Shown: positions 19,884-27,416 of the stretch, one piece after another
How the letters are laid out: every line of letters begins with the position of its first letter
Position numbering within the stretch: position 1 is the stretch's first letter
Source: Mycobacterium sp. 852014-50255_SCH5639931
Lineage (GTDB): Bacteria > Actinomycetota > Actinomycetes > Mycobacteriales > Mycobacteriaceae
Direction of reading: 5' to 3'
Assembly: GCF_001665605.1 (NCBI RefSeq)
Contig: NZ_LZSV01000044.1
Location: 1-33,902, forward strand
Length of the DNA: 33,902 nucleotides
The notes under the pieces: generated by a model
Databases searched by the model: none
What the model was told of the DNA's origin: nothing
Seen by the model: the letters and a program-made list of their open reading frames with translations, nothing else
Position numbers and translations under genes: made by a program

Positions 19884-20591
19884 TCAGCGCGCCCCTAACC
19901 GTTCCCGGCGCAGCAAGTCCACCTCGGGCAGGTCCAGCGGCGCCAGCTCACCCACGACCTTGCTCAGCAGCAGGTCGGCCAGCTCGGGATTGCGGGCCAG
20001 GCACGGCCCGTGCATATAGGTGGCCACGACGCCGCCCTGCACCGCGCCGTCGAAGCCGTCGCCCGCCCGGTTGCCCGCGCCCTTGGCCACCGCGCCCAGC
20101 GGCGACGCGGCCGGGCCTAGCACGGTGCCGCCCCGGTGGTTCTCGAAACCGGTGAGCCGTTGGGTCAGGCCCGGCAACAGCGGCTTGGTGATCAGTTCGC
20201 CGATGGTGCGGACGTTCTGCGGCGAGGTGGTCGCGTCGAGCAGGCCCACGCCGTCGACCCGTTCACCCGCCGACGTCTCGTACCACCGCCCCAGCACCTG
20301 AACGGCGGCGCAGATCGCCAGCACGGGCGCTCCGCGCTCGGTGGCGCGCTGCAGCCCGGGGTGCTTGATCAGGTGCTTGGTGGCCAACCGCTGCGCGTAG
20401 TCCTCCGCCCCGCCCAGGGTGTAGACGTCCAGTGAGTCCGGCACCGGGTCGGCCAGCGTTATCTCGACGATCTCCGCGGCGATCCCCCTCAACCGCAGCC
20501 GCTGACGCAGCACCAGCGCGTTGCCGCCGTCGCCGTAGGTGCCCATCACGTCGGGCAACACCAGCCCGATCCGCACCGTCGAATCAGCCAT
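19884..20591 (-). CDS. gatD: GatD, glutamine amidotransferase subunit of the lipid II isoglutaminyl synthase
   Basis: GatD (often annotated CobQ2; Rv3713-like) releases ammonia from glutamine for MurT, which amidates D-Glu in the lipid II stem peptide. The 235-aa class I amidotransferase has the nucleophile in VLAICAAVQ (Cys94, the same number as in S. aureus GatD as I recall) and the catalytic His in TYMHGP (His194). The start at 20591 overlaps the murT stop in ATGGCTGA, a tight translational coupling. A longer frame reaching to 20840 is out of frame with murT and not real. CobQ/CobB cobyric acid synthases are ruled out by the short length and the MurT partner. Confidence 0.94.
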   Translation of the reverse strand: MADSTVRIGLVLPDVMGTYGDGGNALVLRQRLRLRGIAAEIVEITLADPVPDSLDVYTLGGAEDYAQRLATKHLIKHPGLQRATERGAPVLAICAAVQVLGRWYETSAGERVDGVGLLDATTSPQNVRTIGELITKPLLPGLTQRLTGFENHRGGTVLGPAASPLGAVAKGAGNRAGDGFDGAVQGGVVATYMHGPCLARNPELADLLLSKVVGELAPLDLPEVDLLRRERLGAR

Positions 20592-21813
20592 GGCGCGCCA
20601 ACGCCCGTTGCAGCTGAAGGAAGGCGGTGTAGTTGGCGACGACCTCGACCCGCCCCGGCGGGCAGGACGCGATGGCCGCCACGGTGTCATGCACCAGGGT
20701 GTGGTCGACGCCCGCGTAGCCGAGGCGCACCGCCAGGTCGGTGCCCCGCTCGCCGGCGGCGACAACCGCCGTCTTCTCGAAATGCTCGAAGCGCACGTCC
20801 CACAGCCAGGACAGGTCCTCGCCGTCGGGCACCTGCCCATTGACCGCGATGACGACCCCGGCCGCCTGCTTGTCCACCATCGACAGCGCCTCCTGCCAGC
20901 CGGCCGGATTCTTGGCCAGCAGGATCCGCGCCTCGTGAGCGCCGACCCGGACGGTCCGGTAGCGCCCGGCGACCTCGTCGACGCTCGACACGGCCGCCAC
21001 GGCCTTCGCGGGGTCGGCGCCCAGCGCGACGGCGGCGGCCACGGCCTGGGCGGCGTTGCCGCGGTTCACCGCGCCCGGCAGCGCCAACCGCATCGGCAGG
21101 GCCAGCCCGTCGGGCCCGTACAGCGTGTGGTCGTCGAACCACCACTGCGGGCTGGGCCGCTTGAAGTCGGCGCCGGTGGAATACCAATGCCCCCTGTCTC
21201 GGACGATCACCTCGCCGCTGCGCGGGCAGCTGACCGAGTCGTTCGCCCACGAGCCCCCCGCTGCCACCCACGCCACGTTCGGGCTGTCGTAGGCCGCCGA
21301 CGTCATGAGGACGTCGTCGCAGTTGGCGACGACGACGGCGTTCGGGTGCCGGGCCAGCCCGGCGCGCAGGGTGCGTTCGATGACGTTGATCTCGCCGACC
21401 CGGTCCAGCTGGTCGCGCGACAGGTTGAGCAGCACGACGACGGCGGGATCCACGGCGTCCGACACGTGCGGCACGTGCATCTCGTCGACTTCCAGGGCCG
21501 CCAGCGGCGCCTCGCGGTTCGCCGCCAGCGCGGCCACCAGCCCGGCGTCCATGTTGGCGCCTTCGGCGTTGGTGGCCACCGAACCCAGCGTGCCCAGCGC
21601 GGCGGCGGTCATCCGGGTGGTGGTCGACTTCCCGTTGGTTCCGGTGACGACGACGGTGCGCCGGCCGGCCGCCAGCTGACGGAGGACCGAGCGGTCCAGG
21701 GTCATCGCGATCAGCCCGCCGATCATCGCGCCGGCCCCGCGTCCGGTCACCCGCGAAGCCCAGCGCGCGCTCGCTCCCGCGGCGAGGGCGAGCCGTGCAC
21801 GGGTGGTTACCAC
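20584..21813 (-). CDS. murT: MurT, Mur-ligase-like ATPase subunit of the lipid II isoglutaminyl synthase
   Basis: MurT (Rv3712-like) activates the alpha-carboxyl of D-Glu in lipid II with ATP and takes ammonia from GatD. The P-loop is TGTNGKSTT (58-66) and the central Mur-ligase domain is followed by a C-terminal DUF1727 domain ending in VVANYTAFLQLQ. The zinc-ribbon insertion of the Firmicute enzymes is degenerate here: only SCPRSG with one Cys remains of the paired CPxCG motifs. I chose GTG 21813 (409 aa) because a TAAACT -10 box lies 7 nt upstream. The frame stays open to 21864, but that would place the start within the promoter. The gene is divergent from the dnaQ-like gene. Confidence 0.93.
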   Translation of the reverse strand: MVTTRARLALAAGASARWASRVTGRGAGAMIGGLIAMTLDRSVLRQLAAGRRTVVVTGTNGKSTTTRMTAAALGTLGSVATNAEGANMDAGLVAALAANREAPLAALEVDEMHVPHVSDAVDPAVVVLLNLSRDQLDRVGEINVIERTLRAGLARHPNAVVVANCDDVLMTSAAYDSPNVAWVAAGGSWANDSVSCPRSGEVIVRDRGHWYSTGADFKRPSPQWWFDDHTLYGPDGLALPMRLALPGAVNRGNAAQAVAAAVALGADPAKAVAAVSSVDEVAGRYRTVRVGAHEARILLAKNPAGWQEALSMVDKQAAGVVIAVNGQVPDGEDLSWLWDVRFEHFEKTAVVAAGERGTDLAVRLGYAGVDHTLVHDTVAAIASCPPGRVEVVANYTAFLQLQRALARHG

Positions 21814-21820
21814 GCGGGTG

Positions 21821-21826
21821 AGTTTA
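21821..21826 (-). promoter_or_regulatory. -10 box for murT-gatD, leaderless start
   Basis: TAAACT on the minus strand fits TANNNT and sits 7 nt before GTG 21813. There is no Shine-Dalgarno. This supports the shorter MurT start. Confidence 0.5.
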
Positions 21827-21913
21827 GAGGCGGCCCGCCGCCGCTTCGAATTCAGCGCCGACACGGCAGCGCAGCGACCAGGCGTTGTCGGTCGGACGTG
21901 CCATCCTCAAATC

Positions 21914-22906
21914 ATGAACCGGGTGTCCTGGGGGCGACCGGCCAGCGAGCCGGACGGGGGCTGGGCTGTCATCGACGTCGAGACCTCGGGCTTTCGCCCG
22001 GGTCAGGCACGGGTCATCAGCCTGGCGGTGCTCGGCCTCGACGACGACGGGCGCGTCGAGCAATCGGTGGTCAGCCTGCTCAACCCCGGGGTCGATCCCG
22101 GTCCCACCCACGTGCACGGCTTGACCACCGCCATGCTGGAAGATCAACCGCAGTTCGCCGACATCGTCGACGACGTGGTCAAGGTGCTCGACGGCCGCAC
22201 GCTGGTGGCCCACAACGTCGCGTTCGACTACGCGTTCCTGGCCGCGGAAGCCGAGCTCGCCGAGGCCGAACTACCCATCGACTCCGTCATGTGCACGGTC
22301 GAGCTGGCCCGGCGGCTGGATCTCGGCATCGACAACCTGCGGTTGGAGACCCTGGCGGCGCACTGGGGCGTGACCCAGGAACGGCCGCACGACGCCTTCG
22401 ACGACGCGCTGGTCTTGACCGGTGTGCTGGCGTTGGCGCTCAAGCGGGCGTGCGAGCGCGACATCTGGCTACCGGTGCATCCGGTGACCCGGCGGCGATG
22501 GCCGAACGGGCGCGTCACCCACGACGAGCTGCGCCCGTTGAAGGTGTTGGCCTCGCGGATGCCCTGCCCGTACCTCAACCCCGGGCTGTATGTTTCCGGC
22601 CGGCCGCTGGTGCAGGGCATGCGGGTGGCCCTGGCGGCCGAGGTCGGGCGCACCCACGAGGAACTGGTCGAACGCATCCTGCACGCGGGGCTGGCCTATA
22701 GCGATGCCATCGACGGGGAAACATCGCTAGTCGTCTGCAACGACCCCGCCCCGGACCAGGGCAAGGGCTACCTGGCTAAGCAGCTCGGGGTGCCGGTGGT
22801 CTCCGACGCGCAATTCATGGACTCCATCCGCGCGGTCGTCGGCGGCACCAGCATGGAGGAGTTCACCGACACCACCGCGGTCGACCAGCAGCTCGCGCTG
22901 TTCTGA
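21914..22906 (+). CDS. dnaQ: DnaQ-like 3'-5' exonuclease with C-terminal BRCT-like region (Rv3711c-like)
   Basis: The 330-aa protein has a DEDDh exonuclease fold: VIDVET (Asp21, Glu23), AHNVAFDYAF (Asp105) and HDAFDDA (His159, Asp164). This family proofreads or trims DNA ends. In mycobacteria the replicative proofreader is the PHP domain of DnaE1, so this protein is more likely a repair nuclease than an essential epsilon subunit. The C-terminal part (about 245-325, SLVVCNDPAPDQ then KGYLAKQLGVPVVSD) looks like a BRCT domain. ATG 21914 fits the known length of Rv3711c; the frame runs open further up into the murT promoter. The stop lies 6 nt from the convergent response-regulator stop. Confidence 0.92.
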   Translation: MNRVSWGRPASEPDGGWAVIDVETSGFRPGQARVISLAVLGLDDDGRVEQSVVSLLNPGVDPGPTHVHGLTTAMLEDQPQFADIVDDVVKVLDGRTLVAHNVAFDYAFLAAEAELAEAELPIDSVMCTVELARRLDLGIDNLRLETLAAHWGVTQERPHDAFDDALVLTGVLALALKRACERDIWLPVHPVTRRRWPNGRVTHDELRPLKVLASRMPCPYLNPGLYVSGRPLVQGMRVALAAEVGRTHEELVERILHAGLAYSDAIDGETSLVVCNDPAPDQGKGYLAKQLGVPVVSDAQFMDSIRAVVGGTSMEEFTDTTAVDQQLALF

Positions 22907-22912
22907 GCTCGG

Positions 22913-23587
22913 TCAGGGGCCACCGCGCCAGTGCTCGATGCGGTGATGGTCAGGTGTGAACCCGTGATGCACACCCCACAGGACGGCCTGGGTCCGACTA
23001 CCTACGCCGATTTTGCGATAGATGGTGCGGATGTACGACTTCACCGTGTTGGGGCTCAGGTAGGTCAACCGTGCCACGTCGGCATTGCTCTTACCCTGGG
23101 TGATCAGCGCCAGGATCTCCGCTTCCCGGTCGCTGAGCCCTTCGTTACGGCCCGGCCAGTCCAGCCCGGGTGCGCTGCGCGGTCGCCCGGTCACCGGGCT
23201 GATGATCACCTCGCCCGAATGCACCGCCTCCAAAGCGGCGACCAGTTCGCGGGCCGGCAGGGTCTTGGACAGATATCCGTGAGCGCCATGCCGCCGTGCG
23301 CTCTCGACGAGGTCGGGGTGAAAGTTCCAGGTGTAGACGACAACCCGGCGTGCTCGGGGGTTCGCCGTCAGAACTCCGATCTCCTCTTGATCGGATTCGG
23401 GTTGGGCGAATGAGTCGTACAGCACGATGTCGACGGCGTCGTCGACGGGCATGGTGGAGTCCAGTTCCGCAATGACGACGCGGTCCCGGTAGGGGTCCAA
23501 CATGTTGGCGACGCCCTTCACGACGACGTCATAGTCGTCGACGAGCGCGACGGTGATCGGCGCGCTGGCGCGTGACGGTCGCGTCAT
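22913..23587 (-). CDS. NarL/LuxR-type response regulator
   Basis: The 224-aa protein has an N-terminal receiver domain and a C-terminal LuxR helix-turn-helix. The receiver has the acidic pair Asp17/Asp18, the phospho-acceptor Asp58 (VLYDS) and the Lys of GYLSKT. The HTH reads LSDREAEILALITQGKSN followed by LSPNTVKSYIRTIYRKIGV. No histidine kinase gene is adjacent, so it is an orphan regulator. The gene is not in the M. tuberculosis block at this point as I recall it. ATG 23587 lies 7 nt behind a TAATCT -10 box. An imperfect palindrome covers the -35 region, which suggests autoregulation or control of the divergent DUF6131 gene. Confidence 0.92.
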   Translation of the reverse strand: MTRPSRASAPITVALVDDYDVVVKGVANMLDPYRDRVVIAELDSTMPVDDAVDIVLYDSFAQPESDQEEIGVLTANPRARRVVVYTWNFHPDLVESARRHGAHGYLSKTLPARELVAALEAVHSGEVIISPVTGRPRSAPGLDWPGRNEGLSDREAEILALITQGKSNADVARLTYLSPNTVKSYIRTIYRKIGVGSRTQAVLWGVHHGFTPDHHRIEHWRGGP

Positions 23588-23594
23588 GGCGGGA

Positions 23595-23600
23595 AGATTA
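23595..23600 (-). promoter_or_regulatory. -10 box for the response regulator, leaderless start
   Basis: TAATCT on the minus strand is a good TANNNT box 7 nt before ATG 23587. No Shine-Dalgarno is seen. Confidence 0.55.
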
Positions 23601-23604
23601 CCTA

Positions 23605-23633
23605 CCTAGGGGTGTATTGGTACCCCCCTTAGG
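23605..23633. promoter_or_regulatory. Imperfect palindrome / TAGGGGT direct repeat, candidate operator
   Basis: CCTAGGGGT (23605-23613) and ACCCCCCTTAGG (23622-23633) form an imperfect inverted repeat. TAGGGGTG also recurs directly at 23607 and 23630. The site is centred about 32 bp upstream of the response-regulator start, over its -35 region, and lies in the shared divergent promoter with the DUF6131 gene. NarL-family regulators bind inverted heptamers of the TACYYMT type, and TACCCCC occurs here, so the neighbouring regulator may bind it. Confidence 0.5.
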
Positions 23634-23706
23634 GGTGGTCGACTGAAGTCGGTGCCGGGCAACCGGCCGCACGAGGTAGTCACGCATCCGGAGGGGAAGG
23701 CTCACC

Positions 23707-23862
23707 ATGATCATTCTCGGCATCGTCCTGCTGGTCGCAGGATTTCTGCTCAAGATCTCGATCCTGTGGACGATCGGGATCATCCTGTTGGTCATCGGCG
23801 CGATCCTGGCGGTCCTGGGCAACGTCGGACGCCCCGTCGCCGGCCGCCGACACTATTTCTGA
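23707..23862 (+). CDS. DUF6131-like small membrane protein, 51 aa
   Basis: This short gene encodes two hydrophobic helices (about 2-14 and 18-38) with a tight turn and a basic tail ending in GRRHYF. The layout and the GIILLVIGAILAVLG-type second helix match the DUF6131 family of actinobacterial mini membrane proteins, whose function is unknown. ATG 23707 has a strong GGAGGGGAAGG Shine-Dalgarno. It is divergent from the response regulator, with the candidate operator between them, so it may belong to that regulon. Confidence 0.85.
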   Translation: MIILGIVLLVAGFLLKISILWTIGIILLVIGAILAVLGNVGRPVAGRRHYF

Positions 23863-23925
23863 ACGGCGCAAGCGCTAGCCGGCTTCGCGACCCTTAGGGC
23901 GGCGGCGACACGCGAGGCCATTGAC

Positions 23926-23961
23926 GGGCCCTTCCGCCACAGCGCTGTGGCGGCGGGGCCC
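23926..23961. terminator. Strong hairpin around a perfect 20-bp palindrome, probable bidirectional terminator
   Basis: CCGCCACAGCGCTGTGGCGG (23934-23953) is a perfect palindrome. It is extended by GGGCCC on both sides (23926-23931 and 23956-23961) across a 2-nt mismatch. It stands 63 nt past the DUF6131 stop and downstream of leuA, between convergent genes. There is no U-tract, which is common in mycobacteria. Confidence 0.6.
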
Positions 23962-23963
23962 GC

Positions 23964-24079
23964 CTAGCGTTTTGGTGTCGACCCGCGGCGCCCGGCGCCA
24001 GCGCCGCGCTTGCGATCGGCCCTAGCGCTTTGGTGTCGACCCGCGGCGCCCGGCGCCAGCGCCGCGCTTGCGATCGGCC
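23964..24079. repeat. Tandem repeat, 2 x 58 bp, abutting the leuA stop codon
   Basis: The units 23964-24021 and 24022-24079 differ at one base (T/C at position 7). Each begins, on the plus strand, with CTAGCG, the same sequence that carries the leuA stop at 24080, so the stop junction is repeated three times. Each unit holds an 8-bp perfect stem, CGCGGCGC / GCGCCGCG (24042-24049 with 24059-24066 in the second unit, 23984-23991 with 24001-24008 in the first). Read downstream of leuA these are two tandem GC-rich hairpins that may end transcription. The 58-bp period is not a multiple of three, in keeping with a non-coding location. It is a likely VNTR. Confidence 0.92.
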
Positions 24080-25876
24080 CTAGCGCGACGCGCGGTTGAC
24101 CGCCGACACGACGGCGCGCAGCGACGCGGTGGTGATCGACGGCGCGATGCCGACACCCCACACCGTGCGGCCGTTGACCGACGCCTCCACGTACGCGGCG
24201 GCCTGCGCGTCGTCACCGGCGCTCATCGCGTGCTCGGAGTAGTCGAGGACCGCGACGTCGAACCCCACGCCACCCAGCGCGTGCACGAACGCCGCCAGGG
24301 GGCCGTTGCCGGCGCCGCTGATCTCGGTCTCGGTCCCGTTGACCTTCACGGTCGCGGCGATCGTGGTGGTGCCGCTGTCTTCCTCGGAAGCCTCGACCCG
24401 CTGCTTCATCCGCTCCAGCGGCCAGACCGGGGCCAGGTACTCCTCGTAGAACGCGTCCCACATCTCCTTCGGGGAGACCTCGCCGCCCTCACCCTCGGTG
24501 ATCTTCTGGATTGCCTGGGAGAACTCGATCTGCAGCCGCCGCGGCAGCGCCAGGCCGTGGTCGGACTTCATGATGTAGGCCACGCCGCCCTTGCCGGACT
24601 GCGAGTTGACGCGGATCACCGCCTCGTAGGTGCGACCGACGTCCTTGGGGTCGATCGGCAGGTACGGCACCTGCCACAGCATGTCCTCGACGTCGGCGTC
24701 CGCGGCGTCCGCATCGATCTTCATCTGGTCCAGGCCCTTGTTGATCGCGTCCTGATGGCTGCCGGAGAACGCGGTGTAGACCAGGTCCCCGCCGTAGGGG
24801 TGACGCTCGGGCACCGGCAGCTGGTTGCAGTACTCGACCGTGCGACGGATCTCGTCGATGTTGGAGAAGTCGATCTGAGGGTCCACGCCGCGGGAGAACA
24901 GGTTGAGCCCCAGCGTCACCAGGCACACGTTGCCGGTGCGCTCGCCGTTGCCGAACAGGCAGCCCTCGATCCGGTCGGCGCCGGCGGCGAAGCCCAATTC
25001 GGCTGCGGCGACGGCTGTTCCGCGGTCGTTGTGCGGGTGCAGGCTCAGGATGACGGATTCCCTGTTGGCCAGATTACGGCTCATCCACTCGATCGAGTCG
25101 GCGTAGACGTTGGGAGTGGCCATCTCCACCGTGGCGGGCAGGTTGAAGATGATCGGGTTGTCCGGCGTCGGCGCGATGATCTCGCCGACGGCGTCACACA
25201 CCTGCCTCGCGTACTCCAGCTCGGTTCCGGTGTAGGACTCCGGCGAGTATTCGAAACGCCATTGTGTGCCAGGGTATTTGGCTGCCTCCTCGACGCACTT
25301 GCGCGCGCCGTCGGTGGCGATTGCCTGCACAGCGGCCCGGTCGGCGCGAAAAACCACGCGGCGCTGCAGGATTGACGTCGAGTTGTAGAAGTGCACGATG
25401 GCCCGCGGCGCGCCCTCGCACGCGATGAAGGTGCGTTCGATGAGTTCGGGACGGCACTGGGTCAGCACCTGGATGGTGACGTCGTCGGGAATGGCGCCGT
25501 CGGTGATGATCTCGCGAACGAAGTCGAAGTCGGTTTGACTGGCCGACGGGAAGCCGACCTCGATCTCCTTGTACCCCATGCGGACCAGCAGATCGAACAT
25601 GCGGCGCTTGCGGGTGGGGCTCATCGGGTCGATCAGCGCCTGATTGCCGTCGCGCAGGTCCACCGCGCACCACAGCGGGGCGCGGTCGACGACACGGTCG
25701 GGCCAGGTGCGGTCGGGAAGCCGGATCGGCTCGACTTCCTCGGCGAAGGACCGGTACCGGTTGACCGGCATCGCGGAACCGCGCTGGGGGTTCCATGCGG
25801 GCTGGCCGGGCCCCGGCGGGCCCGCGGGTTTGACGATCGAACGTGTTGACGTATAGGCGTCGGGATTGGAAGTCAC
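24080..25876 (-). CDS. leuA: 2-isopropylmalate synthase LeuA
   Basis: LeuA condenses acetyl-CoA with 2-ketoisovalerate, the first committed step to leucine. The 598-aa protein has the TIM-barrel motif DLRDGNQ (Arg75, Asp76) and HPHND (His280, His282), which bind the divalent metal. The C-terminal allosteric domain (about 470-598) is where leucine inhibits the M. tuberculosis enzyme. The M. tuberculosis protein is 644 aa because of in-frame 19-residue repeats in this domain; they are absent here. GTG 25876 has GGAG 8 nt upstream (25885-25888). A Leu-rich leader ORF and interleaved stems lie upstream (25908-25994), which indicates attenuation by leucine supply. A tandem repeat begins directly at the stop. 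Confidence 0.97.
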   Translation of the reverse strand: MTSNPDAYTSTRSIVKPAGPPGPGQPAWNPQRGSAMPVNRYRSFAEEVEPIRLPDRTWPDRVVDRAPLWCAVDLRDGNQALIDPMSPTRKRRMFDLLVRMGYKEIEVGFPSASQTDFDFVREIITDGAIPDDVTIQVLTQCRPELIERTFIACEGAPRAIVHFYNSTSILQRRVVFRADRAAVQAIATDGARKCVEEAAKYPGTQWRFEYSPESYTGTELEYARQVCDAVGEIIAPTPDNPIIFNLPATVEMATPNVYADSIEWMSRNLANRESVILSLHPHNDRGTAVAAAELGFAAGADRIEGCLFGNGERTGNVCLVTLGLNLFSRGVDPQIDFSNIDEIRRTVEYCNQLPVPERHPYGGDLVYTAFSGSHQDAINKGLDQMKIDADAADADVEDMLWQVPYLPIDPKDVGRTYEAVIRVNSQSGKGGVAYIMKSDHGLALPRRLQIEFSQAIQKITEGEGGEVSPKEMWDAFYEEYLAPVWPLERMKQRVEASEEDSGTTTIAATVKVNGTETEISGAGNGPLAAFVHALGGVGFDVAVLDYSEHAMSAGDDAQAAAYVEASVNGRTVWGVGIAPSITTASLRAVVSAVNRASR

Positions 25877-25907
25877 GGTAGTTGCTCCGGGGTGTCAGAA
25901 GGAACCT

Positions 25908-25968
25908 CAGACCGGCGCATCGCGAACACCCGCGACGGGAAGCCGGTCTGGATCAGACCCCGTCGCGG
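25908..25968 (-). promoter_or_regulatory. leuA leader RNA: interleaved stems able to form an H-type pseudoknot
   Basis: In transcript order, segment 1 (25968-25959, CCGCGACGGG) pairs perfectly over 10 bp with segment 3 (25939-25930, CCCGTCGCGG). Segment 2 (25950-25942, CAGACCGGC) pairs perfectly over 9 bp with segment 4 (25916-25908, GCCGGTCTG). Pairings 1:3 and 2:4 interleave, which is the topology of an H-type pseudoknot. A small GTCTG/CAGAC hairpin (25958-25954 with 25950-25946) competes with segment 2. Segment 1 lies inside the last codons of the leader ORF, so a ribosome held at the Leu codons or at the leader stop would decide which pairing forms. No U-tract follows. Leucine-responsive leaders with a pseudoknot upstream of leuA have been predicted for Actinobacteria, as I recall; this fits that class. 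Confidence 0.78.
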
Positions 25969-25994
25969 CGTCCGAGGAGGAGCACCCGCTGCAC
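25953..25994 (-). CDS. leuA leader peptide, 13 aa
   Basis: GTG 25994 opens a frame reading MQRVLLLGRRDGV and stop. It has three consecutive Leu codons (CTC CTC CTC). An internal GTG at 25985 would give a 10-aa form with the same Leu run. The start lies 7 nt behind a TAGAGT -10 box, so the leader is probably read from a leaderless transcript. The 3' half of the ORF forms one arm of the leader RNA stem. Its role is to sense charged leucyl-tRNA by ribosome position and not to make a functional peptide. Confidence 0.75.
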   Translation of the reverse strand: MQRVLLLGRRDGV

Positions 25995-26001
25995 GAGGAG
26001 A

Positions 26002-26007
26002 ACTCTA
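26002..26007 (-). promoter_or_regulatory. -10 box of the leuA leader transcript
   Basis: TAGAGT on the minus strand fits TANNNT, 7 nt before the leader start GTG 25994. No clear -35 box is seen. Confidence 0.5.
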
Positions 26008-26105
26008 CCGCGATTGGCGTCGCGGAGAAAATTGCGCTAAAACTCGCTCAAAACCGCAGGCTGTGGTGCTTAGCAACGCTGCGTAAACCGTTATGCGCAG
26101 CCACG

Positions 26106-26111
26106 TATTCT
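26106..26111 (+). promoter_or_regulatory. Possible -10 box for ask-asd
   Basis: TATTCT fits TANNNT in an AT-richer stretch (26030-26130) upstream of ask. It would give a leader of about 33 nt holding the ask Shine-Dalgarno. No -35 box is evident, so other starts are possible. Confidence 0.35.
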
Positions 26112-26150
26112 GTTGTGGGCTTAAAACGTGCCGGAAGGGCGGGAAAAGTA

Positions 26151-27416
<1,266 letters not shown>

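Noticed and set aside
20539..22701. 720-codon plus-strand frame
   Set aside because: It runs antisense to murT and then out of frame through dnaQ; no domain is recognisable, and both real genes have full motifs.
23964..24079. CRISPR array
   Set aside because: Two directly abutting 58-bp copies without spacers; no cas genes in the window.
23964..24216. Minus-strand frames reading through the 58-bp repeats as an alternative LeuA C-terminus
   Set aside because: LeuA has its expected C-terminal end and an in-frame TAG at 24082-24080; the repeat frames need a frameshift for which no slippery site is seen.
25866..26150. Upstream extension of ask to 25866
   Set aside because: It covers the leuA start and leader; GTG 26151 has a good ribosome site and gives the known 421-aa length.
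26008..26150. Lysine riboswitch upstream of ask
   Set aside because: The 143-bp gap shows no multi-stem lysine-element layout or conserved core that I can see.
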